From: Pseudomonas sp. IAC-BECa141
Lineage (GTDB): Bacteria; Pseudomonadota; Gammaproteobacteria; Pseudomonadales; Pseudomonadaceae
Length of the DNA: 64,000 nucleotides
Reading direction: 5' to 3'
NCBI RefSeq assembly: GCF_020544405.1
Contig: NZ_CP065410.1
Coordinates: 2,418,001 to 2,482,000, forward strand
In this document: positions 16,888 to 25,918 of the stretch, piece after piece
Numbering within the stretch: position 1 is the stretch's first letter
Layout: each line of letters begins with the position of its first letter
Made by a program: the position numbers and the translations under genes
Notes under the pieces: generated by a model
The model's input: the letters and a program-made list of their open reading frames with translations, nothing else
Database searches by the model: none
Told to the model about the DNA's origin: nothing

Positions 16888-17673
16888 ATGCACGATCATT
16901 CCGCTTCCGAGCTTCCTTCCCTGCGCCGGCAGAAAATCCTGCTGATCCTCGAACGTGACGGCAAGGTCATGGCGTCCGAGTTGAGCCAGCATTTTGCGGT
17001 GTCGGAAGACACCATCCGCCGTGATCTGGCCGAGCTGGACAGTGCCGGGCTGGTGCAGCGGGTGCACGGCGGCGCGCTGCCGAGGCCCAAGGACACCGGC
17101 AAGGATTACTTCACCCGGCTGGACGAGATCGACGAGGTGAAGATTCGTCTGGCGCAATTGGCGGCACAGCAGATCAGGAACGGGCAAACGGTTATGTTCG
17201 ACTCTGGTTCCACTGCGTTGCAGGTGGCGCGCTCGTTGCCCAGGGATATCAACCTCACGGCGGTCACGGCATCGCCGATGACGGCGATTGCGTTGTCCGA
17301 ATATCCGGGCATCAAGGTGATTCTGGCGGGCGGGCAGTTGAATCCGAAAACCATGTCCGCCGGTGGTCATGAGGCGCTGCGGCTGCTGTCGGGGATCAAG
17401 GCGGATCTGGCAATCACCGGGGTCTGCGCGATTCATCCGGAGGTGGGCATCACCTCGCTGCATTTCGATGAAGTGCCGGTCAAGCAGGCGCTGCTCGACT
17501 GTGCGGCGCGGGTCATTGCCGTGACCACGGCGGACAAGCTCGGCGCGGTGGAACCGTTTGTGGTGGCGCCGTGCGAGCGCTTGCACACGCTGATCACCGA
17601 ACGGCATGTGGCGTCAGGAAGTGTCGAGGATTATCAGCGGTTGGGGATTGAGGTGGAGCAGTTGCCTGACTGA
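16888..17673 (+). CDS. DeoR/GlpR-family transcriptional regulator
   Basis: 261 residues with the DeoR signature: an N-terminal winged helix (about 12-65, ending in the hallmark RDLAELDSAGLVQRVHGGAL) and a C-terminal phosphosugar-isomerase-like sensor domain (VMFDSGSTALQVARSL near residue 110). Such proteins usually repress sugar or polyol genes and respond to a phosphorylated sugar. No sugar genes are next to it: downstream is the convergent second puuB, so its target is not evident. Confidence 0.85.
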   Translation: MHDHSASELPSLRRQKILLILERDGKVMASELSQHFAVSEDTIRRDLAELDSAGLVQRVHGGALPRPKDTGKDYFTRLDEIDEVKIRLAQLAAQQIRNGQTVMFDSGSTALQVARSLPRDINLTAVTASPMTAIALSEYPGIKVILAGGQLNPKTMSAGGHEALRLLSGIKADLAITGVCAIHPEVGITSLHFDEVPVKQALLDCAARVIAVTTADKLGAVEPFVVAPCERLHTLITERHVASGSVEDYQRLGIEVEQLPD

Positions 17674-17684
17674 GGTTTTGCGGC

Positions 17685-17715
17685 AAAAAAAGGCCCCATC
17701 ACTGGCGATGGGGCC
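17685..17715 (-). terminator. Terminator of the second puuB/puuA unit
   Basis: A 9-bp stem (GATGGGGCC with GGCCCCATC) followed on the minus strand by seven thymines. It lies 8 nt past the stop codon of the gene at 17723. Confidence 0.85.
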
Positions 17716-17722
17716 TGTTCGG

Positions 17723-19006
17723 TCAGCGCAGTTTTTCCAGCATCTGGTAGTACCACATGCCCGCCGCCAGCATCGGATTGCCCAGCAGATCGCCCATCGG
17801 CACGCGAATGTGCGAGCACGCGGCAAACGTGTCGAACTGCTGCATCTGCCCGGTGATCGCCCGGCTCATGATCTCGCCCATGATGTGGGTTGTGGCGATA
17901 CCGTGGCCGGAGTAGCCCTGGCAATACCAGACGTTGTCCGAGAGCTTGCCCAGTTGCGGGATGCGGTTGATGACGATGCCCATCGCGCAACTCCACTGGT
18001 AGTCGATCTTCACCCCTTTGAGCGCCGGGAAGGTCTGTTCGATGCACGGCCGCAGTTCGCCGGCGATGTCCCGTGAGTCCTTGCCGCTGTAGTTGGCGCC
18101 GCCGCCGAACAACAGGCGACCGTCGGCGGTGAGGCGGTAGTAGTCGAGGACGAAGCGGCAGTCGTAAACGGCGAGGTCTTCGGGGTTGATCTGCTTGGCC
18201 AGATCCCCCAGCGGTTCGGTGGTGACGATGCCGCCCATGGCCGGGAAGATCTTGCCCTTGAGCTGGCCCGGTTCGAGCTTGTGGTAGACGTCGCCGGCCA
18301 GCAGGACCTGATTGGCGTCGATCTGCCCGTGAGCGGTGCGTACGCCGGGGCTGACGCCGTGGATGATCTCCAGCACTTCGCTGTTTTCGAAGATCAGCGC
18401 GCCAAGGCTTTCCGCCGCCCGCGCTTCACCGATGCACAGGTTGAGCGGGTGCAGGTGCATGTTGCGGGTGTTCTTGATTGCGCCGTGATAGAGGTCGCTT
18501 TGCAGCAGGTCACGCACCTGGCTGCGGTCGAGCAGGCTGACCTCATCACCCATGCCGCGACGCACGGCTTCGTTGTAGTCGTTGCGCAAGCCGTCCATGT
18601 GGCTCGGCTTGTACGCCGCATGCAAATGACCGTGCTTGAGGTCGCAATCGATGCCGTATTTCTCGACCCGTTGCTGGATGATTTCGTGGCCGCGCCAGCG
18701 CAGGTGCCAGATGAAGTCGTCGACCTCATCGCCCAAGGTGTTGCGCATCTGTTTGCGCATCGCGCCGTCGCCGGACAGGCTGCCGGTCACCTGACCGCCA
18801 TTGCGCCCGGTGGCGCCCCAGCCGATCTTGTGGCTTTCGACGATGGCGACTTTCAGGCCTTTTTCCGCCAGCTCGACAGCCGTGGCGACGCCGGTGAAAC
18901 CGCCGCCGATGATTACCACATCGACCTTGTGCCGGCCTTGCAGGGTCGGGTAGTCGGTGTCGCGATTGAGGGTGGCGGTGTAGTAGGAATTGCTGCGTTC
19001 AGTCAT
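17723..19006 (-). CDS. FAD-dependent amine oxidoreductase, second PuuB-like paralogue
   Basis: 427 residues, the same length as the paralogue at 3195-4478, with the same plan: VVIIGGGFTGVATAVELAEKG at the FAD-binding site, KIGWGATGRNGGQVTG, and a C-terminal CQGYSGHGIATTHIMGE. The ATG at 19006 gives the conserved start (MTERSNSYYTATLNRDTDYP). It lies downstream of a puuA-like gene, with a REPIN in the gap, so the pair looks like a second gamma-glutamyl-amine route without its own ALDH. Substrate may differ from the first set. Confidence 0.85.
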   Translation of the reverse strand: MTERSNSYYTATLNRDTDYPTLQGRHKVDVVIIGGGFTGVATAVELAEKGLKVAIVESHKIGWGATGRNGGQVTGSLSGDGAMRKQMRNTLGDEVDDFIWHLRWRGHEIIQQRVEKYGIDCDLKHGHLHAAYKPSHMDGLRNDYNEAVRRGMGDEVSLLDRSQVRDLLQSDLYHGAIKNTRNMHLHPLNLCIGEARAAESLGALIFENSEVLEIIHGVSPGVRTAHGQIDANQVLLAGDVYHKLEPGQLKGKIFPAMGGIVTTEPLGDLAKQINPEDLAVYDCRFVLDYYRLTADGRLLFGGGANYSGKDSRDIAGELRPCIEQTFPALKGVKIDYQWSCAMGIVINRIPQLGKLSDNVWYCQGYSGHGIATTHIMGEIMSRAITGQMQQFDTFAACSHIRVPMGDLLGNPMLAAGMWYYQMLEKLR

Positions 19007-19040
19007 TTCAGTGTCCAGATTCGGGAGTCGGTGCACGGAC

Positions 19041-19135
19041 CTTGTGGGAGCGAGCTTGCTCGCGAAAAGCGTTGTGTCAGTCACCTGAAATGTTGAATGT
19101 GACGGCGCTTTCGCGAGCAAGCTCGCCCCCACAAG
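19041..19135. repeat. REPIN, copy 3
   Basis: Inverted REP pair with arms CTTGTGGGAGCGAGCTTGCT and its mirror ending GCTCGCCCCCACAAG. The spacer shares TGTTGAATGTG with copy 2. It occupies the gap between the second puuA-like and puuB-like genes. Confidence 0.92.
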
Positions 19136-19150
19136 GGGCGGAGTGATTAA

Positions 19151-20515
19151 TCAGGCTTCTGTGAGGTACCAGCGCCAGTCCTGCTCACCCACTTCGGCCA
19201 TGAACTGCCGGTACTCCGCCCGTTTGACTGCCAGATACACCCCGAGGAATTCCTGCCCCAGCGCATCCCGTGCCCACGCCGAATTTTCCAATGCCGTGAG
19301 CGAGGTCAGCCAGTCGGTCGGCAGCAGTTCTTTCGCCTGCGCGTAACCGTTGCCCTCCACCGGCTCACCCGGATCGATGTCTTCTTTTATCCCGCGATGA
19401 ATGCCTGCCAGGATCGCGGCCGCTGCCAGATACGGGTTGGCATCGGCGCCGCAGATGCGGTGTTCGATGTGCCGGGTGTGGGCCGGGCCGCCGGGCACAC
19501 GCAGGCTGACGGTGCGGTTGTCGACGCCCCAGGTCGGCGCCAGTGGCGCGTAGCTGTTGGCCTGGAAACGGCGGTAGGAGTTGGCGTTCGGGCAGAACAG
19601 CAGCAGCGAATCGAGCAGCGAGGCGAGCATCCCGCCAATCGCCGTGCGCAGCAGCGGGGTGCCGGCCGGGTCTTCGGAGGCAAACAGATTGCGTCCCTCG
19701 GCATCGGCGAGGCTGACGTGCATGTGCATGCCGGTGCCGGCCAGGTGATCGAACGGCTTGGCCATAAAGGTCGCCTGCATCCCGTGCTTGTGCGCCACGG
19801 CCTTGACCAGCCGTTTGTAGCGCACGGCCTGGTCCATCGCCTCCAGCGCATCGCCGTGTTCGAGGGTGATTTCCACCTGGCCCGGCGCGTATTCCGAGAT
19901 CGCCGTGCGTGCCGGAATGCCGTGCAGCTTGCAGGCGCTGTAGAGGTCGGCGAGGAACGGTTCGATCTGCTCCAACTCACGCAAACCGTAGACCTGGGTG
20001 TGTCTCGGTCGACCACCGTCGGCATCCAGCGCCGGTTGCGGGCGACCGTTGAGATCGCGTTTGGCGTCGAGCAGGTAGAACTCCAGCTCGCAGGCCATCA
20101 CCGGGTGGTAACCCTCGGCCTGCAAGCGGTCGATGACCTTGATCAACAGATGACGCGGGTCGGCGATGCTCGCCGGCATGCCTTGTTCCGGGTGCATGCT
20201 GACCTGCACTGCCGCAGTCGGTATCTGCCGCCACGGCAGGCGCACCAGACTGCCTTCCAGCGGGTAGGCGCGGCAATCGATGTCGCCGACGTCCCACACC
20301 AGACCGGAGTTCTCGACGTCTTCGCCATGGACGGTCAGACCGAGGATGGTGCTCGGCAGCGGGCGGCCGCTTTCGTACACGGCGAGCAGTTCTTCGCGGT
20401 GCAACAACTTGCCGCGCGGCACGCCGTTGGCGTCGAGGATGAACAGCTCGATCATGTCGATGTCGGGGTTCTGCTTGAGGAAGTTACGGGCGTCTTCAAT
20501 GGCTGCGAATTTCAT
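19151..20515 (-). CDS. Glutamine synthetase family protein, second PuuA-like paralogue
   Basis: 454 residues with the glutamine synthetase signatures CELEFYLLDA, MAKPFDHLAGTGMHMHVSL, NSYRRF and HRICGADANPYLAAAAILAG. It is clearly diverged from the paralogue at 111-1487, for example in the N-terminal domain and the loops. The ATG at 20515 is used; the ribosome site is weak (GTGAGTGATTG). It precedes a puuB-like gene, so a glutamyl-amine ligase role is likely. A 5' leader of about 350 nt with two tiny ORFs precedes it. Confidence 0.85.
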   Translation of the reverse strand: MKFAAIEDARNFLKQNPDIDMIELFILDANGVPRGKLLHREELLAVYESGRPLPSTILGLTVHGEDVENSGLVWDVGDIDCRAYPLEGSLVRLPWRQIPTAAVQVSMHPEQGMPASIADPRHLLIKVIDRLQAEGYHPVMACELEFYLLDAKRDLNGRPQPALDADGGRPRHTQVYGLRELEQIEPFLADLYSACKLHGIPARTAISEYAPGQVEITLEHGDALEAMDQAVRYKRLVKAVAHKHGMQATFMAKPFDHLAGTGMHMHVSLADAEGRNLFASEDPAGTPLLRTAIGGMLASLLDSLLLFCPNANSYRRFQANSYAPLAPTWGVDNRTVSLRVPGGPAHTRHIEHRICGADANPYLAAAAILAGIHRGIKEDIDPGEPVEGNGYAQAKELLPTDWLTSLTALENSAWARDALGQEFLGVYLAVKRAEYRQFMAEVGEQDWRWYLTEA

Positions 20516-20645
20516 AATCAATCACTCACGATGGCGCCGCACAGGCGCGCAGATTCGGGCCGGACGCAGCGCGGCAAAAGGCTCGGGCGTCCTGGCAGGG
20601 ATATCGAAAAAAGAGGGGAAGCTGTCGCGATTTTTAGCGGCGCGA

Positions 20646-20735
20646 TCAGACGTGCAGGCAGATATCCGGCGGGCGTGCGGAGTGACGCAGCTTGGAACGG
20701 CTCAGGGCCATGGGGAGATTGACGATGCGATTCAT
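20646..20735 (-). CDS. Tiny leader ORF 2 (29 residues)
   Basis: A short ORF (MNRIVNLPMALSRSKLRHSA..., basic, ending DICLHV) whose ATG overlaps the stop of leader ORF 1 (ATGA), with AGGGG 6 nt before the start. It lies 130 nt upstream of the second puuA-like gene. It may act as a leader peptide; expression is unproven. Confidence 0.4.
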   Translation of the reverse strand: MNRIVNLPMALSRSKLRHSARPPDICLHV

Positions 20736-20809
20736 GCGCGGCCCCTGTGAAGGAGGGCGCACAGTGCAGAGACGTTCAACGATTCTGATTGTTGTAGTGA
20801 CGTGCTCAT
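20732..20809 (-). CDS. Tiny leader ORF 1 (25 residues)
   Basis: A short ORF (MSTSLQQSESLNVSALCALL, then HRGRA) overlapping leader ORF 2 by ATGA. It is preceded by two hairpins on the minus strand: GGCGGGA/TCCCGCC with a three-base loop (20858-20842) and GTTTTCCG/CGGAAAC. A coupled leader-peptide pair in front of an amine-use gene is suggestive but unproven. Confidence 0.4.
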   Translation of the reverse strand: MSTSLQQSESLNVSALCALLHRGRA

Positions 20810-20874
20810 GACGCGTGTTTCCGTTGGCGGAAAACGTCGGCGGCGGGAGTGTCCCGCCATGCCGGTGTGGCTGG

Positions 20875-20904
20875 ATAGTAAGGGGGAAGTCCGGGATAAG
20901 TAAA
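20875..20904 (-). promoter_or_regulatory. Possible sigma70 promoter for the second puuA/puuB unit
   Basis: On the minus strand TTTACT (20904-20899) and TACTAT (20880-20875) are separated by 18 nt. Transcription would begin near 20868, giving a leader of about 350 nt that includes the hairpins and both tiny ORFs. Match quality is modest. Confidence 0.35.
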
Positions 20905-20938
20905 CGCCTGATTCCGACGCGGGCGGCAAGTCGCCGGC

Positions 20939-22297
20939 TCAGCGCAACAGATGAAAACCCAGCCCGACGAGGGCGCAAACGATCAACACCTCGATCACGC
21001 CGCGCTTGAAAACAAACAGCGCGAGGGTGGCGCCGAGCGCAAGTAACAGCGCAAAAAAATCAGGCTGTGCGGCAAAACCCTTGGGAAAGAACACGTGGTA
21101 AGCAAAGAAACACGCCAGATTCAGGATCACCCCGACCACCGCTGCCGTGATCGCGGTCAGCGGTGCGGTGAATTTCAGTTCGTTGTGGGTCGACTCCACC
21201 AGTGGCCCGCCGGCGAGGATGAACAGGAACGAAGGCAGGAAGGTGAACCAGGTCACCAGCGTCGCGGCCAGTGCACCGGCGGCGAACGCGTGTTGCGGGC
21301 CGAACGTCGGTTGCACGTAAGCGCCGACGAACCCGACAAACGCGACCACCATGATCAGCGGCCCCGGCGTGGTTTCGCCCAGCGCCAGGCCGTCGATCAT
21401 CTGCGTCGGCGTCAGCCAGCCGTAATGCCCCACCGCGCCCTGATACACGTAAGGCAGCACGGCGTAAGCGCCACCGAAGGTGAGCAGCGCCGCTTTGGTG
21501 AAGAACCAACCCATCTGCGTGAAGGTGCCGTTCCAGCCGAACAGCGCGGTCAGCAACGCCATCGGCAGGCACCACAGCAGCGCGCCGATCAGTACCAGGC
21601 GCAACAGTCGCGGCAGGCTGAACCGCACATGCTCGGGCGGGGCCGTGTCGTCATCGATCAGCGCCGGGCCGAAGGATTTTTCGCTACCACGATGACCGCC
21701 GTTGCTGAAGCGCTGCGGGGCCCAGCGTCCGCCGACATAACCGATCAACGCTGCGCCGAGCACGATCAGCGGAAACGGCACGTTGAAGGCGAAGATCGCC
21801 ACGAACGCCGCTCCGGCAATCGCCCACAGCCAGCTGTTTTTCAAGGCTCGCGAACCGATGCGATGGGCCGCGTGCAGCACGATCGCGGTCACCGCCGGTT
21901 TGATCCCGTAAAACACCCCGGCCACCGCCGGCACGTCGCCAAACGCGATGTACACCCAGGACAGGGCAATCAGAATCAGCAGCGAAGGCAGCACAAACAG
22001 CGCCCCGGCCAGCACGCCGCCACGGCTTCGATGCAGCAGCCAGCCGATATAGGTCGCCAGTTGCTGGGCCTCGGGGCCGGGCAGCAACATGCAGTAATTG
22101 AGTGCGTGCAGGAAGCGCCGCTCGGAGATCCAGCGCCGGCGCTCTACCAGTTCCTGATGCATGATCGCGATCTGCCCGGCGGGGCCGCCGAAGCCGATGC
22201 AGCCGAGTTTGAGCCAGAAAGGCCAGGCCTGACGCAGGCTGACAGGCTGGGGGCGGGGCAAGTCCTCGGGGGGCGTTGTGCTCAAATGCGGCTCCAC
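20939..22297 (-). CDS. chrA: Chromate transporter, ChrA family
   Basis: 452 residues in two homologous membrane halves, the long-chain ChrA type. The N-terminal half has FWLKLGCIGFGGPAGQIAIM and LNYCMLLPGPEAQQLATYIG, and the C-terminal half repeats the pattern with FFTKAALLTFGGAYAVLPYV and DGLALGETTPGPLIMV. ChrA exports chromate across the inner membrane. No chromate regulator gene adjoins it. It is followed on the same strand by the second puu leader, probably an unrelated unit. Confidence 0.9.
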   Translation of the reverse strand: MEPHLSTTPPEDLPRPQPVSLRQAWPFWLKLGCIGFGGPAGQIAIMHQELVERRRWISERRFLHALNYCMLLPGPEAQQLATYIGWLLHRSRGGVLAGALFVLPSLLILIALSWVYIAFGDVPAVAGVFYGIKPAVTAIVLHAAHRIGSRALKNSWLWAIAGAAFVAIFAFNVPFPLIVLGAALIGYVGGRWAPQRFSNGGHRGSEKSFGPALIDDDTAPPEHVRFSLPRLLRLVLIGALLWCLPMALLTALFGWNGTFTQMGWFFTKAALLTFGGAYAVLPYVYQGAVGHYGWLTPTQMIDGLALGETTPGPLIMVVAFVGFVGAYVQPTFGPQHAFAAGALAATLVTWFTFLPSFLFILAGGPLVESTHNELKFTAPLTAITAAVVGVILNLACFFAYHVFFPKGFAAQPDFFALLLALGATLALFVFKRGVIEVLIVCALVGLGFHLLR

Positions 22298-22356
22298 GGT
22301 CGAGTTGGCAGGAGCCGCTATCTAATCAGGCTTTTGTTGCAGCCGACAGTGACCCG

Positions 22357-22500
22357 TCAGGCATGCGCCAAACTCCAGCGAGCCGCCGCATTCCGATCAC
22401 TCTGCCGCGCCTCGACCCAATGTGAACCCTGCGGCGTAGTCTCACGCTTCCAGAGCGGCGCACGGGTCTTCAGCACATCCATGATGAACGCCCATGCCTC
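22357..22500 (-). pseudogene. moaE: moaE remnant (C-terminal third only)
   Basis: Immediately after the moaD stop codon an open frame encodes [20 protein letters not shown] and continues GSHWVEARQSD to a stop at 22357. This is the C-terminal end of MoaE, the large subunit of molybdopterin synthase (normally about 150 residues), containing the usual catalytic-lysine region. The first roughly 100 codons are missing and no start or ribosome site remains. The junction falls exactly at the moaD stop, pointing to a clean deletion of several hundred bases. Genes fdhD-moaC-moaD upstream look intact. Confidence 0.85.
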
Positions 22501-22750
22501 AACCCCCCGTAACCGGTGGGAAAAACGCAATTTCGTCGAAATCCTCGATCGCCTGATCCGGCTGGCACAGCTCCTGATTGACCGCGCACATCAGGTTGCC
22601 GGCGCCGAGCACTTCACGCCACAGATCGCCGCGCTGCATCAGCATTTGCCGCACGTCCTCGACACAAGCGAGGGTGTCGCTGGCCGGGATTTTTTCACCG
22701 CCCAGATTGAGCCGGTCACGGTAGCTGGCGAAGTAGTTGATCAGAATCAT
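22499..22750 (-). CDS. moaD: Molybdopterin synthase small subunit MoaD
   Basis: 83 residues with the ubiquitin-like fold pattern and the essential C-terminal double glycine (FFPPVTGG). After thiocarboxylation MoaD donates sulfur for molybdopterin synthesis in complex with MoaE. Its ATG overlaps the moaC stop by 4 nt. The normal partner moaE directly downstream is reduced to a fragment, so this MoaD would need a MoaE encoded elsewhere. Confidence 0.88.
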   Translation of the reverse strand: MILINYFASYRDRLNLGGEKIPASDTLACVEDVRQMLMQRGDLWREVLGAGNLMCAVNQELCQPDQAIEDFDEIAFFPPVTGG

Positions 22751-23232
22751 TGCGGGTTCTCCCATTGAAAGTGGCCGGAGCGGCCGCCCTGTTTGCTCAG
22801 CAGACGGATGTCGCCGATGACCATCGCCCGGTCCACCGCTTTGCACATGTCGTAGATCGTCAGCGCGGCAACGCTGGCGGCGGTCAGGGCTTCGAGCTCG
22901 ACGCCGGTCTGGCCGGTGAGGCGGCAGGTGCTGGTGATCTGCACGCGGTCCGGTTCGCAGGCCTTGAGCTCGACGTGGATCGAACTGAGCAGCAGCGCAT
23001 GACACAGCGGAATCAACTCGTGAGTGCGCTTGGCCGCCTGAATCCCGGCGATCCGCGCCACGGCGAACACGTCGCCCTTGGGGTGGCCGTTGGACTGGAT
23101 CATTTGCAGGGTTTCGGGGCGCATCTGCACCCAGGCTTGCGCGGTGGCTTCGCGGCGGGTCGCCGCTTTGTCGCTGACGTCGACCATGTTGGCGCGGCCC
23201 TGATCATCGAGGTGGGTGAGGGTGTCGCTCAT
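22747..23232 (-). CDS. moaC: Cyclic pyranopterin monophosphate synthase MoaC
   Basis: 161 residues, full length, with the conserved [34 protein letters not shown] and the C-terminal [20 protein letters not shown] that carries catalytic residues. MoaC makes cyclic pyranopterin monophosphate in molybdenum cofactor synthesis. The ATG at 23232 overlaps the end of fdhD by 4 nt and is preferred over the longer open frame. Confidence 0.95.
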   Translation of the reverse strand: MSDTLTHLDDQGRANMVDVSDKAATRREATAQAWVQMRPETLQMIQSNGHPKGDVFAVARIAGIQAAKRTHELIPLCHALLLSSIHVELKACEPDRVQITSTCRLTGQTGVELEALTAASVAALTIYDMCKAVDRAMVIGDIRLLSKQGGRSGHFQWENPQ

Positions 23233-24071
23233 GGGGTGAGCTCCTGGATCGGGCTGTAGATTCGCGGGGCGTTGCGGTGCGGGACGTGGATCAGGTTCAA
23301 GCGGTGCTTGAGCGCCCAGCGCACGGTCAGCGCAGTCGGGGCGGACAGGCTGACGAGGGTGCCGAGGCGAGCGCGCACGGCTTTGTGGATCAGTTCGAGG
23401 CTGCAACGGCTGGTGACCACGACGAAGCCCTGACGCGCATCGAGGCCTTCGAATTGCAGGGCGCCAATCAGCTTGTCGAGGGCGTTGTGGCGGCCGATGT
23501 CTTCGCGACACAGCAGCGCTTCGCCAGCGGCGTCGAAGTACAACGCCGCGTGCAGGGCACCGCTGCTGCGGGCCAGTTGCTGGGCCTGTTCGATGCGCTG
23601 GCGGATACCGTCGAAATGGGCCGCCGGTGGCAGCGGTGTCGGGGGCAGGATTTCCAGTTGCGGCAGCGCCTGCTCCAGGGCTTCCACGCCGCAGAGGCCG
23701 CAGCCGCTGGTGCCTGCCATCTGCCGCCGGTGATCCTTCAGGGCCCAGAATGCACGGCTGGAAATCTGCACGTCGGCCTGGCAGGCCTGGTCGAAGTGGG
23801 TCAGGCGAATGTCATGGATATCGTCGAGGCGGTCGACGATCGCATTGCTCAGGCTGAAGCCGCGAATGAAGTCCTCGATGTTGCCTGGCGAGACCATCAT
23901 CACGGCTTGATTCAGGCCGTTGTAGCTGATGGCCAGTGCGATTTCGGCCGCCAGTGCCGCGTGGGACACCGACGCGTCGTCGAGGTATTCGCGGTACGCC
24001 ACTTGCGCCGGTTGGGGCGCGGGGGCGTTGGCGTCGCCCGGTTCGATGGGTTGTTCAACTTGGCACAGCAT
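23229..24071 (-). CDS. fdhD: Formate dehydrogenase sulfurtransferase FdhD
   Basis: 280 residues with the signature [10 protein letters not shown] (C124 and C127), the CxxC pair that transfers sulfur to the molybdenum cofactor of formate dehydrogenase, and [16 protein letters not shown] in the second half. It heads an overlapping fdhD-moaC-moaD set on the minus strand. No formate dehydrogenase structural genes are in the window. Confidence 0.95.
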   Translation of the reverse strand: MLCQVEQPIEPGDANAPAPQPAQVAYREYLDDASVSHAALAAEIALAISYNGLNQAVMMVSPGNIEDFIRGFSLSNAIVDRLDDIHDIRLTHFDQACQADVQISSRAFWALKDHRRQMAGTSGCGLCGVEALEQALPQLEILPPTPLPPAAHFDGIRQRIEQAQQLARSSGALHAALYFDAAGEALLCREDIGRHNALDKLIGALQFEGLDARQGFVVVTSRCSLELIHKAVRARLGTLVSLSAPTALTVRWALKHRLNLIHVPHRNAPRIYSPIQELTP

Positions 24072-24180
24072 CCTGAAAAGTCCCCGAAGCGCTGAAGTGG
24101 TTTCAGGCTACGGGGCAGGGAAAAAGGCGTCCAATCGCTTGTTCCGATGCAGTGATTGGATTGGTCGATCACTGGAGGCG

Positions 24181-25080
24181 TTAATCGGCAGGCGCCTCGA
24201 TCCCGAACATCTTGCGCGCCTCGGCAAAACACTTCTCGGCAATCGCCGAACGCGGTTCGGTCTTGCGCATCACCAGCCCCAGCGGCGCGAGTACGCTGGC
24301 GTCCGGCAGATTGATGAAAGCCAGGTGTTCGATCGGCTCTTCCAGACCGCTGTCCAGCGGCATGATCGAGCAGCAGAAACCCTGGTGAATCGCCTGCAAC
24401 AGCTGATAGGTCGAATCGCTTTCCATGATCGGCTGCGGATTCAGCCCGCGACTGCGAAAACTCAGGTCGATGGATTTGCGGTAGTGCATGCCGGTGGTGA
24501 TCATTCCCAGCGGCAGCTCGGCGGCGTCTTCCCAGCTCATTTCCGGGCCTTCGAAATGGAAGTGGCGAGTGTCGTAGAGCAGGCCGACGCGGGTTTCGCC
24601 AATCTCGAAAAAGTCGAAATAGTTCGGGTTGACGTGGTCCAGATAACACACGCCCAAATCCAGCTGATTGTTGCCCAGGCCTTCGATGATCTCGTCCGAA
24701 CTCAGCGACGACAGGCTGTACTTCAGCTCCGGATAAGTCCCGGACAAACCCTGAATGTAATTGACCGGATTGAAGTTGCTCAGCGGCACCAGACCCAGAC
24801 GCAGGCTACCGACCAGTTGCCCCCGGCAGGCGGCGGCTTCGGCGAAGAGCCCGTCGTGGGCCGCCAGCAGCGTGCGGGCCCAGGCCAGTACGCGTTCGCC
24901 GGCCTGGGTGAAACCTTCGAAGCGCTGACCGCGATTGACCAGCACCAGATCCAGCTCGTCTTCCAGATTGCGCAGGCGCATCGACAGGGTCGGCTGAGTG
25001 ATGTGACAGCGCGCGGCGGCCTGGCCGAAGTGGCGGGTTTCGTCCAGCGCGATCAGGAACTTGAGTTGTTTGATGTCCAC
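24181..25080 (-). CDS. LysR-family regulator next to molybdenum cofactor genes
   Basis: 299 residues starting at a GTG (DIKQLKFLIALDETRHFGQA), with the N-terminal winged helix (about 1-60) and a LysR substrate domain. The longer open frame upstream lacks LysR character, so GTG is chosen. The gene is divergent from moaB-moeA and upstream of fdhD-moaCD, so it may control one or both sets. This is inferred from position; LysR regulators commonly act on the divergent neighbour. Confidence 0.85.
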   Translation of the reverse strand: MDIKQLKFLIALDETRHFGQAAARCHITQPTLSMRLRNLEDELDLVLVNRGQRFEGFTQAGERVLAWARTLLAAHDGLFAEAAACRGQLVGSLRLGLVPLSNFNPVNYIQGLSGTYPELKYSLSSLSSDEIIEGLGNNQLDLGVCYLDHVNPNYFDFFEIGETRVGLLYDTRHFHFEGPEMSWEDAAELPLGMITTGMHYRKSIDLSFRSRGLNPQPIMESDSTYQLLQAIHQGFCCSIMPLDSGLEEPIEHLAFINLPDASVLAPLGLVMRKTEPRSAIAEKCFAEARKMFGIEAPAD

Positions 25081-25378
25081 GACGGCACCTGCTCGATAAG
25101 GAATTTTGATTGAGTATTGACGCAGATGCGTACGGCGCACGGAAAGCGCAGGGAGCGACGATCCCATCGACGGCTTTTTTCGTCCAATCGGCCGTGTTTA
25201 AGAGCTTATCGAGGGCTTCGATGATGCCCGGTTTCATTGGGCCGGACAGGGAATGAAGTGCTGGAAAAAATCACCGATAGAGCAGGTCGATAGCTTGGTT
25301 GGCCAGAGTGATTAGACAGTCCTCACAAGCGGCACTTAGGCTCGTCATCCATTGAATTGACGACGGTCGGAGAGTGCC

Positions 25379-25918
25379 ATGAGTGTTAAATCGGATGCCT
25401 TGTTCGTTCCCCTGAATATTGCCGTGCTGACGGTCAGCGATACCCGCGACTACGCCAGCGACACCTCCGGCCAGTTGCTGGTCAGCCGCCTGCTGGAAGC
25501 CGGCCACACCTTGAGTGAACGCAACCTGCTCAAGGACGACCTGTACAAAATCCGCGCCCAGGTTGCGCAGTGGATCGCCGACGACACCATTCAAGTGGTG
25601 CTGATCACCGGCGGCACCGGTTTCACGGGACGTGACAGCACTCCGGAAGCCGTGGCTTGCCTGCTGGACAAGCAGATCGACGGCTTCGGCGAGCTGTTTC
25701 GCGCAATCTCGATTCTCGACATCGGCACCTCGACCGTGCAAAGCCGTGCGCTGGCCGGGCTGTCCAACGGCACGCTGGTGTGCTGTCTGCCGGGCTCCAC
25801 CGGCGCGTGCCGCACCGCGTGGGAAGCCATCCTCGCCGAACAGCTGGATAACCGTCACCGCCCCTGCAACTTCGTTCCGCACCTCAAACCGGTGCAAGCC
25901 TGCGGGCCGCGCGCATGA
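25379..25918 (+). CDS. moaB: Molybdenum cofactor biosynthesis protein MoaB
   Basis: 179 residues with the MoCF-type molybdopterin-binding fold, marked by [12 protein letters not shown] (GGTG at 78-81) and a C-terminal [15 protein letters not shown]. MoaB/Mog proteins adenylate molybdopterin before metal insertion. The downstream moeA overlaps its stop (ATGA). The 298-nt gap to the divergent LysR gene has no other gene. Confidence 0.93.
   Translation: MSVKSDALFVPLNIAVLTVSDTRDYASDTSGQLLVSRLLEAGHTLSERNLLKDDLYKIRAQVAQWIADDTIQVVLITGGTGFTGRDSTPEAVACLLDKQIDGFGELFRAISILDIGTSTVQSRALAGLSNGTLVCCLPGSTGACRTAWEAILAEQLDNRHRPCNFVPHLKPVQACGPRA

Noticed and set aside
20816..20858. Tandem hairpins before leader ORF 1 considered as a guanidine-II (mini-ykkC) riboswitch
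   Set aside because: The loops are not ACGR and the stems differ from that class; no guanidine-related gene follows.
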